DNA of 64,000 nt from Corallococcus silvisoli (GTDB lineage: Bacteria; Myxococcota; Myxococcia; Myxococcales; Myxococcaceae). Shown here piece after piece: positions 25,714 to 32,629 of the stretch (positions are counted from its first letter, which is position 1; every line of letters begins with the position of its first letter). The notes below the pieces were generated by a model that did no database searches, was not told where the DNA came from, and saw only the letters and a program-made list of their open reading frames with translations. Where the stretch lies: positions 124,001 to 188,000 of the forward strand of contig NZ_JAAAPJ010000012.1 of assembly GCF_009909145.1 (NCBI RefSeq), written 5' to 3'. Position numbers and translations under genes: made by a program.

Positions 25714-26232
25714 TCAGTGCAGCACACCGTCCGCGGAGAGCCCCCATCGCGGGTCGAAGCCGTCGGTGGTGTAGGTCCGAGACCCTGGGTCCTCGCACCT
25801 GAGGCCAAGATGCGAGGACCTCTTTGGATCCAGCCCCGCGAGCCGCGCTGCCTTCTCGAAGACGGCCTCGGATGACAGCGAGGGATCCTCGCGCGCGGAC
25901 TGGCAGGCCTCGGTCGCCACGGCGTGCAGGCGGTACAGCCCGCGGAGTTGGGCCGTCTCCGAATGGAAGAAGAGGAACACCGGGACGGCGAGGATGAGCG
26001 AGAGCGCGGACAGGAGCCGGGCCGCCTGGAGCGAGCGCGACCGGATGGCGACCCCGGAGATCACGAGGGCCACTCCCGTGACGGAGACGAGCGGGCTGCC
26101 CTGATATCCACGCAGGGCTTGGGGGAACGGGGCGAACAACAGCGCCGCCCCCAACAACAAGAGCGGCGTCAGGAACGGCATCACTCGCCAGCGTGTCGAC
26201 TTCTCCTCGCGCCGAAGCCATGTGGTGGCCAT
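25714..26232 (-). CDS. Membrane protein of unknown function
   Basis: A 172-residue protein with three predicted membrane segments (about 16-35, 46-62 and 68-85: FLTPLLLLGAALLFAPF, PLVSVTGVALVISGVAI, LLSALSLILAVPVFLFF) and a soluble C-terminal half of about 85 residues with two cysteines (TEACQSAR, GLRCEDPG). Not recognised. ATG 26232 is chosen because GGAGG/GGAAG lies just upstream and a longer frame would overlap the preceding gene by 44 nt. Last member of a four-gene minus-strand cluster beginning at 28049. Confidence 0.65.
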   Translation of the reverse strand: MATTWLRREEKSTRWRVMPFLTPLLLLGAALLFAPFPQALRGYQGSPLVSVTGVALVISGVAIRSRSLQAARLLSALSLILAVPVFLFFHSETAQLRGLYRLHAVATEACQSAREDPSLSSEAVFEKAARLAGLDPKRSSHLGLRCEDPGSRTYTTDGFDPRWGLSADGVLH

Positions 26233-26260
26233 GTCTTCCGGATCCTCCAAACCGAGGCGG

Positions 26261-26770
26261 TCACGCGGCGGTGGGTGGGGGGACAGCGGCTCGGGCAGCG
26301 GCATCCCGCTGTGACAGCTCGTACGCGGTGATGGGGCCCAGCAAGAGGCTGAACATCCAAAGGTAGAAGCCGATCGACGGGTAGAGCAGGTTGAGGTCCT
26401 GGCCCCCGCCCTCGTTGGCGGGCACGGGATTGAAGTACCAGCTCAGCGAGGACAGTCCCAGGAGGCTCGCGGCGACGCCGGTCCAGATGGCTCCCCGGTC
26501 CTTGCCCATGAGCAGCAGGACCAGCGTGATGGCGAACAGGGGATTGGCGTACCAGCCCAGCTGGAACGTGAACGCGCCGAGCCAGCCCATGAGCAGCAGG
26601 ACCGCCCCCCACATCTCCTCTTCTTTCTGACCGCCGGCGTTGAGCACCGTCATCGCGGGCGTCGCGCAGGCCAGGAGGAACAGCACGGACGCGGCCGCCG
26701 AGGCGGCGAGCCGCGTCCGCATGTGTGACGGCGTGCTTCGGACACGAGGAGCGGGCTGGGTGGGCGCCAT
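26261..26770 (-). CDS. Multi-pass membrane protein of unknown function
   Basis: A 169-residue protein with four to five hydrophobic segments, including SVLFLLACATPAM, WGAVLLLMGWLGAFTFQLGWY, PLFAITLVLLLMG and IGFYLWMFSLLLGPITAYEL. The first segment contains LLAC, which could act as a lipobox, but the following helices argue for a simple multi-pass protein. Not recognised. It begins 15 nt after the YdeI-like gene ends and precedes the gene at 26232 by 28 nt, so cotranscription is likely. ATG 26722 is an alternative start. Confidence 0.65.
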   Translation of the reverse strand: MAPTQPAPRVRSTPSHMRTRLAASAAASVLFLLACATPAMTVLNAGGQKEEEMWGAVLLLMGWLGAFTFQLGWYANPLFAITLVLLLMGKDRGAIWTGVAASLLGLSSLSWYFNPVPANEGGGQDLNLLYPSIGFYLWMFSLLLGPITAYELSQRDAAARAAVPPPTAA

Positions 26771-26784
26771 GCGAGCGCCTGACT

Positions 26785-27243
26785 CTACTCCATCGCGCGG
26801 GCGCGCAGCTTCTCCAGGGCCTGGGTCAGGCGACGCGCGCGGGTCTCCTCGCGCTTCGCCTCCGTGAGCGCCTGCGCGATCTCCTTCCGGTTCGTGAAGG
26901 AGAGCTTCGTGAACACGTCCCGAAGCGCGGGCTCCGCGTCGAGCGCGCGCTGGAGGTCGTCAGGGACCTCGACCTCACGAGGCGCCGTGTCCCGTTCCAG
27001 CACGATCTTCAACATCATGCCGTCCTGGATGTCCGCGGCCTCGCGCACCTGCTTGGTGAAGCCCAGGTAGGTCTTGCCGCCGTAGACCATCAACCGGCTC
27101 CGGAAGGGATGCCCGTTGACCGTGCCGACCACGGCGGGCCGTGCCTCGCCGTAGGTCTCGCGCCCGTCGAAGGGGCATTGGACGAAGCGGCCTCCCACGT
27201 CATTGGCCACTTCGAGCTTCGCCTTGAACGTCTGGGTCGCCAC
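26785..27243 (-). CDS. DUF1905/YdeI (OmdA)-domain protein
   Basis: A 152-residue protein: a DUF1905 beta-barrel-like domain in residues 1-85 (FKAKLEVANDVGGRFVQCPF, GTVNGHPFRSRLMVYGGKTYLG) followed by a YdeI/OmpD-associated helical domain in 88-150 (VEVPDDLQRALDAEPALRDVF, FTNRKEIAQALTEAKREETR). Members are linked to bacteriocin or peptide protection in the literature, but the biochemical role is unclear. GTG 27243 has GGGAG 10 nt upstream and lies 14 nt after the preceding stop, suggesting an operon with the exported methyltransferase. Confidence 0.85.
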   Translation of the reverse strand: MATQTFKAKLEVANDVGGRFVQCPFDGRETYGEARPAVVGTVNGHPFRSRLMVYGGKTYLGFTKQVREAADIQDGMMLKIVLERDTAPREVEVPDDLQRALDAEPALRDVFTKLSFTNRKEIAQALTEAKREETRARRLTQALEKLRARAME

Positions 27244-27257
27244 GTGCGGGTCGCTCC

Positions 27258-28049
27258 CTACTGAGGCTTGACGAACTTCAGCGCGAACCGGTCGCTGGTG
27301 CCGCGGCGCTCGCCCGCCGCGCTCGGACTGGAGCTCCAGTCGCGCGTGTCCTCGGGGTTGCGCCAGGCGTTGCTCTCCTCCTGGAGCTGGAAGCCTGCGG
27401 CCAGCACCTCGTCGCGAACCACCTGCTCATCGATGCGGTGCAGCGTCGAGCCGTCCGTGATGCCCGAGCCCGGCTTCGCGCTCGAGTCGAGGACGACGTA
27501 GACACCGCCGGGCTTGAGCGCCTGGAACACCGCCGCGTTCATCTTCGCCCGGTCCACGCCGAGCCACGGGGTGTCGTGGTAGATGATGTTGCTCACCACC
27601 ACGTCCAGGTTGCTCGCTTCGGGAGGGAACTGCGCGTCCAGCTCCTGATCCAGGCGCACCATGTTCTGGTTCACCGGCCGCGCCAGCCGCTCCTGCCACG
27701 GCTTCCCCGCGAACCGCTCCAGCACCACCTTCGGGTTCTCGCCGTACACCTTGCCCGTGGGCCCCACCGCGCGCGCCAGCAGCTCCGTGGTGTAGCCACC
27801 GCCCGCCATCAGCTCCGCCACGCGCATGCCGGGCTTCGCGCCCACGAATTCAATGAGGGCCGCGGGGTGACGGCCCGCGTCCAGCTTGCGGTCCGCCTCC
27901 GTGCGGTCCGGTGCGTCCACCAGTGCCTGCGCCGACACGGGCGCTGTCTGGGATTGAGAGGGCGACGTCGGGGTCGCCGACGTCGAGTGGGAACATCCCG
28001 TAAGCCACAGGAACGAAGCCGTCATCAGTGCGTAGCGCATGGGCGCCAT
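27258..28049 (-). CDS. Predicted exported SAM-methyltransferase-fold lipoprotein
   Basis: A 263-residue protein combining a signal peptide and lipobox (ASFLWLTGC, C19) with a methyltransferase-like Rossmann domain: KPGMRVAELMAGGGYTTELLARAVGPTGKVYGENP (motif I and II), NLDVVVSNIIYHDTPWLGVDR and ALKPGGVYVVLDSSAKPG. Homologous exported methyltransferase-fold proteins occur in proteobacteria, but SAM is not expected outside the cytoplasm, so activity is unproven. ATG 28049 and ATG 28040 are both plausible starts and both keep the lipobox. First gene of the four-gene minus cluster. Confidence 0.82.
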   Translation of the reverse strand: MAPMRYALMTASFLWLTGCSHSTSATPTSPSQSQTAPVSAQALVDAPDRTEADRKLDAGRHPAALIEFVGAKPGMRVAELMAGGGYTTELLARAVGPTGKVYGENPKVVLERFAGKPWQERLARPVNQNMVRLDQELDAQFPPEASNLDVVVSNIIYHDTPWLGVDRAKMNAAVFQALKPGGVYVVLDSSAKPGSGITDGSTLHRIDEQVVRDEVLAAGFQLQEESNAWRNPEDTRDWSSSPSAAGERRGTSDRFALKFVKPQ

Positions 28050-28209
28050 ATACGTCCGGCCGCCGCCTTTACTCCCGAAAAAAGCCGGGCGGCTGTCCGC
28101 TCCCGGGACGCGCCGTGCCATGAGCGGACACTGATGGCGGGGGAGACCGTGCCCTGTCCGGGCGGAGGGCCGGTGGCGCTAGAGTTGCAGCCCGACAGGA
28201 ATTGATGCC

Positions 28210-28755
28210 ATGTCCCAACTCCTCCAAGACGTCCGTCTGTCGTTGCGCCGGATGCGCCGCGAGCCCGCGTTCACGACGGTGGTCGCGGCCACGCTCGCGC
28301 TCGCCATCGGTGCCACCACGGCGATCTTCAGCCTGGTGTAGCAGGTGCTGCTCCGGCCCCTTCCGTACCCTGAACCGGAGGAGCTGGTTCACCTGTACCA
28401 GTCCACGCCCCAGCGCGAGCGGGGCGGGGTGTCCGTGTCGTACCTCCGCGCGTGGCGCGAGCACTCCAGTGCCTTCCAAGGTATCGAAGGTGTCACGGCG
28501 CTGGACTTCACGCTGACCGGTGGGGGACCGGCACAGCGCGTGCGCGCGGGGCTCACGACCCCGGGCCTCCTGCCGCCGGGCGATGGGCGTCGCGGTGGGG
28601 GCGGTGGGCCTCGCGCGGCCTGTCCGGCGTGAGCACGTTCGACGCCATGACGTTCATCGGTGTGCCGCTGTTGCTGGGCATGGTGGCCCTGCTGGCTTCC
28701 CGCCCGCCGCGCGCTGCGCGTGTCGCTGGCCATCGCGCTGCGCAGCGATGAGTGA
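28210..28755 (+). pseudogene. Remnant of an ADOP/MacB-type ABC transporter permease
   Basis: Starting at ATG 28210, frame 1 reads MSQLLQDVRLSLRRMRREPA then TLALAIGATTAIFSLV, the exact opening of ADOP permeases, and stops at TAG 28339-28341. The frame continues past the stop as VLLRPLPYPEPEELVHLYQ up to about 28560. The rest of the usual 800-residue protein is missing. C-terminal pieces follow in other frames: GVAVGAVGLA (from 28583), GVSTFDAMTFIGVPLLLGMVALLAS, then VSLAIALRS ending at TGA 28755. So it has a nonsense codon, a large internal deletion and at least three frameshifts. The neighbouring kinase gene ends 16 nt away on the other strand. Confidence 0.85.
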
Positions 28756-28770
28756 AGCCCGGGTGCGGGC

Positions 28771-31700
28771 TCATGGCGCGGTGTCGTAGGCCGGGGGCGC
28801 GACCCTGGGCAGGCGGACCGTGAAGGTCGTGCCGTCCTCCGCGCTGGACGTCGCGCTCACGTGGCCTCCGTGCGCGCGCGCCACCTGCTGCACGATGTAG
28901 AGCCCCAGCCCGACGCCTCGGGAAGCCCGTCCCTGTTCGTGGGGGCCGCGCCGCATGGCCTGGAAGAGGCTGGGCAGCATGTCCGGTGGGATGGGGCGGC
29001 CCCGGTTGTGGACCTCCAGCATCAGGTCCGCGCCGTCCTCTCTCGTGGCCACGCGGACCGGGGCGTTGGGATCGCCATAGCGGAGGGCGTTGGTGACCAG
29101 GTTCTGCACCACCTGTCCCAGGCGCTCTTCGTCCCATTCGCCTCGGCCGTCGCCCTGCTGCTCCAGCACCACCTGTCGCTCCGGGAACGCCAGCTGGACC
29201 TCCTCCAGCGACTGGCGGGCGGCCTCGTGGAAGTCCATGGGCCTGCGGTGCACGGGGAGCCCTCCGCCCAGCCGTGATTGCGTCACGTCCAGCAGGTCGC
29301 GGATGAGGCGGTTCGCGCGCTCGGCGCTGCTGATGATGCGGCCCGCGTTCTTCGTCGCGCGCTCGCCCAGGTCGTCGCGCTGGAGCAGGGCGTGCGCGGA
29401 CAGGAGGATGGCGTTGAGCGGGTTGCGGAGGTCGTGGCTGACGATGCCGATGAGCTGCTTTTCGAACTCCGCGCGCTCCCGTGCCTCCGCCTCGCGGCGG
29501 TGAAGCTCGGTGATGTCGCGGCTCGCCGTGGCGACGCCGATGTCCTCCCCCGTCCTGGCGTCGCGCAGCGTGAAGAGGTTGTAGTGCACGGGCACGGTGG
29601 CGCCGGTGCGGAAGTTCCGGAAGCGGAACTCTCCCTCCCAGCGTCCCTCCTCGCGCAGGCGCGGCATGATGACGTCGCGCACGAAGGGCCGGTCTTCCTC
29701 CTGGAAGTAGTCGAGCACCTGCGTCTTCCGCACGGCTTCCAGCCCGTCCAGTCCCACCATCCGCTGGCCCGCCTCGTTGACGTACACCGCGTGTCCGTCC
29801 GGGTTGGCGATGCCCATGAAGTCCGAGGACTGCTCCACCACGGCGGTCAGCTTCTCGCGCTCCTGCTCCGCCCGGCGTTGCTCCTGCCGGGCCCGCGCCG
29901 CGGCGAGGTTGCCCTCCACGCGCGCCAGCAGCTCGCGCGCGGAGAACGGCTTGACCAGGTAGTCGGTGGCGCCCATGCGCAGCCCCTCCACCGTGGCTTC
30001 CTCCCCGGCGCGCGCCGACAGGAGGATGACGGGCACGTGTTGGGTCCTCGGGGTTTCGCGCAGCTGGCGAATGAACCCGAAGCCATCCAGCCCCGGCATC
30101 ATCACGTCGCTCAGGATGAGGTCCGGCACGCGGACCTGGCACGCCTCCAGCGCCTCCAGTCCGTTGTCCGCGACCGTCACCTCGAAGCGCTCCGCCAGCA
30201 GCCTGCCCACGTACGCGCGCATGTCCGCGTTGTCATCCACGAACAGGATGTGGCCGCCCGTCCTCCTCGTGGTGGGCGAGGGGACGGACGTGTCCGGTTC
30301 GGGGCGGGTCTCCGGTCCCAGCCATCCGGAGGCTTCCTCCAGGAACGCCGCCGCGGTCGTTCTCGGCGAGGCCCGCGTCGGCCCGGGCGCCTTCCCGGTT
30401 CCCAGGGAAGGATGGGGAGCTGACGCCTCGTGGGTGGGGAGCGTGACGGTGAAGGTGCTGCCCTGGCCGGAGACGCTCTCCACGTGGACGTCGCCTCCGT
30501 GCTGCCGCACCAGCTCCCGCACCAGGGCGAGTCCGATGCCGCTGCCCTCGTAGCTGCGCCCGTGCGCGCCCTCTACCCGGTGGAAGCGGTCGAAGATGCG
30601 CGGCAGCTCCTCGGGAGGGATGCCCGTGCCGGTGTCCGCCACGCGCAGCGCCACCTGGGAGCCCTCCCACCGCAGGCTCACGTGGATGCCGCCGTGGTGG
30701 GTGAACTTGAACGCGTTGGAGATGAGGTTGAGGACGATCTTCTCCCACTGCTCCGGGTCCACGCTCACGGCGTGTGGCAGCGGGGGACAGTCCACGACGA
30801 GCGACAGGCCCGCGCGCTCCACCGTGGAACGGAAGCCGCTGGCCAGCCCTCCGGTGAGCGTGGCGAGGTCCGTGGGCACCTCGCTCGTGTGGATGCGGCC
30901 CGCTTCGATGCGGGAGAAGTCCAGCAGTGTGTTGACGAGCTTGAGCAGCCGCAGGCCGTTGCGGTGCACCGTCCGCTGCCGTTCGAGCTGACGGGGCCCC
31001 AGCGGCTCCAGTGCGTCCTGGAGGCCGTCCTCCACGGGCCCCAGCATCAGCGCCAGGGGCGTGCGGAACTCGTGGCTCACATTGCTGAAGAAGTCCGTCT
31101 TCGCGCGGTCCAGCGCGGCCAGGGCTTCCGCGCGGCGGCGCTCCTCCTCGCGCGCCTGGGCGCCGGAGATCGCCGTCGTCACGCCTCGGGCCAGCAGCTC
31201 CAGGAAGCCGCGGTACTTCGCGTCGAGCGCCAGCCGGGGGCTCAGGCCCGTCACCAGGAAGCCCGCGGGCCGCGCATGGCCGGCGCGAGGCAGGGCTTGC
31301 ACCCACGCGGAGGCCGTCCCCTCTGGCCACGGCCCCGCGGCCACGGTGCTCGACTCCCCGGGCAGCTTCTCCCAGAGGAAGGCGGCGCCGGTGCGGGGGA
31401 CGGGGCCCAGGGGCCAGGGGAGGTCCGTCGCCGGGAGGTCTTCCGGGAGGGCGAGGGTCTCCGGGGCCAGCTCGCCGCCCCGGGCGAGTCCGCTCGTTCC
31501 CGCGAGGTGGACCGCGCCGGTGGTGTCATCCACCCGATAGAGCAGGGCGAAGGGCACGTCGTGCGGGTTGGTGGCGATGACTCGCAGCGCTTCGCGGCAG
31601 GCTTCGTCCGTGGTCGCCTGCTCCGTGGTGGTCGCGCCCAGCTCGCGCAGGGTGTCGAGCCGCCGGGTGCCCACCACTTGACCGGTGGTTTCGGTGAGCG

Positions 31701-32148
31701 CGGCGAAGATGCCGCCCACGCCGCCGGACTCGTCGCGCACGGGCGAGTGGCTGTAGGTGAAGTAGCACTCCTCGACGAAGCCGTTCCGGTCGAGCGGCAT
31801 CATCAAGTTCTCGACGAAGATGGCCTCGCCCGTCTGGCGGATGCGCTCCCAGTCTGGGCCCAGCATGTGCCAGACCTCCGGCCAGGTGACGGCGGCCTCC
31901 TGTCCCAGGGCCGAGGGGTGCTTGGTGCGGCCGCAGATGGGGCGGTACGCGTCGTTGTAGAGCTGGACGTACTTCGGGCCCCACGCGAGGTAGAGGGGGT
32001 AGTCCGACGCGAGCAGGATGCCGATGGTGGTTCGCAGTGACTGGGGCCACGTCTCCACCGGCCCCAGGGCCGTGTTCGCCCAGTCCACCTGTCGCATCAG
32101 GGCGCCACAGGCGCCTCCGCCCCGAAGGACGTCGTCCACCGCGCTCAT
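28771..32148 (-). CDS. Hybrid sensor histidine kinase with two kinase cores and an internal receiver
   Basis: A 1125-residue cytoplasmic-looking kinase without clear membrane helices. Order: PAS-like sensor about 15-155 (VDWANTALGPVETWP), GAF-like domain about 160-325, HisKA/HATPase 1 with phospho-acceptor H359 in SNVSHEFRTPLA and FRTP/GxG boxes to about 570, receiver domain about 632-750 with D681 in LSDVMMPGLDG and conserved lysine in YLVKPF, a PAS domain about 765-880, and HisKA/HATPase 2 with H905 in GIVSHDLRNPLNA. The frame is open 95 codons upstream, but ATG 32148 has ggag 6 nt before it and starts at the conserved sensor. No cognate response regulator is adjacent, so the output partner is unknown. 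Confidence 0.93.
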   Translation of the reverse strand: MSAVDDVLRGGGACGALMRQVDWANTALGPVETWPQSLRTTIGILLASDYPLYLAWGPKYVQLYNDAYRPICGRTKHPSALGQEAAVTWPEVWHMLGPDWERIRQTGEAIFVENLMMPLDRNGFVEECYFTYSHSPVRDESGGVGGIFAALTETTGQVVGTRRLDTLRELGATTTEQATTDEACREALRVIATNPHDVPFALLYRVDDTTGAVHLAGTSGLARGGELAPETLALPEDLPATDLPWPLGPVPRTGAAFLWEKLPGESSTVAAGPWPEGTASAWVQALPRAGHARPAGFLVTGLSPRLALDAKYRGFLELLARGVTTAISGAQAREEERRRAEALAALDRAKTDFFSNVSHEFRTPLALMLGPVEDGLQDALEPLGPRQLERQRTVHRNGLRLLKLVNTLLDFSRIEAGRIHTSEVPTDLATLTGGLASGFRSTVERAGLSLVVDCPPLPHAVSVDPEQWEKIVLNLISNAFKFTHHGGIHVSLRWEGSQVALRVADTGTGIPPEELPRIFDRFHRVEGAHGRSYEGSGIGLALVRELVRQHGGDVHVESVSGQGSTFTVTLPTHEASAPHPSLGTGKAPGPTRASPRTTAAAFLEEASGWLGPETRPEPDTSVPSPTTRRTGGHILFVDDNADMRAYVGRLLAERFEVTVADNGLEALEACQVRVPDLILSDVMMPGLDGFGFIRQLRETPRTQHVPVILLSARAGEEATVEGLRMGATDYLVKPFSARELLARVEGNLAAARARQEQRRAEQEREKLTAVVEQSSDFMGIANPDGHAVYVNEAGQRMVGLDGLEAVRKTQVLDYFQEEDRPFVRDVIMPRLREEGRWEGEFRFRNFRTGATVPVHYNLFTLRDARTGEDIGVATASRDITELHRREAEARERAEFEKQLIGIVSHDLRNPLNAILLSAHALLQRDDLGERATKNAGRIISSAERANRLIRDLLDVTQSRLGGGLPVHRRPMDFHEAARQSLEEVQLAFPERQVVLEQQGDGRGEWDEERLGQVVQNLVTNALRYGDPNAPVRVATREDGADLMLEVHNRGRPIPPDMLPSLFQAMRRGPHEQGRASRGVGLGLYIVQQVARAHGGHVSATSSAEDGTTFTVRLPRVAPPAYDTAP

Positions 32149-32293
32149 GCGTCTCCACGCTCGGATGCGCCTTCCCTGGTGGAAGGCCAGCCCAGGCGAT
32201 GGAACTTCGTGGCTCCCGCCTGGGATGACCAGTGCCTTGGCGGGGGGCGGTTCTGAAACGTGCATCGATGAACGGCAGGTCGCCCGCCCGGGC

Positions 32294-32331
32294 GAAGAAG
32301 AAGGGCCGCCGCCGAGGAAGGGGGGCGGCCC
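32294..32331 (-). terminator. Terminator-like hairpin upstream of the kinase gene
   Basis: GGGCCGCC (32303-32310) and GGCGGCCC (32324-32331) pair perfectly. On the minus strand the stem is followed at once by TTCTTCTTC (32302-32294). It could end transcripts from the upstream lipoprotein gene or attenuate the kinase transcript. Confidence 0.45.
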
Positions 32332-32598
32332 GGGGGCCACGAAATGGCGGGGATGCTGGAGCGTCAGTGGCCTGTGCGCATCATGGATTGTTGACCTGCG
32401 GGTTGTCGATGGACAGGCCACGGCCAATGCCACCGGCGGTGCTGGTGCGCTGGATCAGCGATGAGGTGCCAAAACGTAGGGCGCAGGCTCCAGGACACGA
32501 AGGCATTGGAGGGGCTGGCCAAATCCAGACCCGGTGTCGTGTCGTGATGCTTCGTTTGTTTGTTATTGATTTCCTGTCATTCCTCCTGGGCATGTTTG

Positions 32599-32620
32599 CT
32601 CGCATGGAGTGGCATGCGAG
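32599..32620 (-). terminator. Hairpin after the glycine-rich lipoprotein gene
   Basis: CTCGCATG (32599-32606) and CATGCGAG (32613-32620) are perfect complements around a 6-nt loop, 10 nt beyond the stop codon on the minus strand. No U-run follows. Confidence 0.4.
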
Positions 32621-32629
32621 ACACCTTGT

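Larger units (their letters stand above)
32149..32629. other. 480-nt intergenic region upstream of the hybrid kinase
   Basis: No convincing gene. It contains two hairpins (listed separately), an AT-rich patch around 32545-32580 unusual for this genome (cttcgtttgtttgttattga), and a small inverted repeat CGCCCG-cc-CGGGCG at 32281-32294. The kinase promoter should lie here on the minus strand, but no clear -35/-10 pair was found. Confidence 0.5.

Noticed and set aside
32149..32629. Short open frames in the intergenic region upstream of the kinase
   Set aside because: None has a ribosome site, a plausible composition or an identifiable domain.
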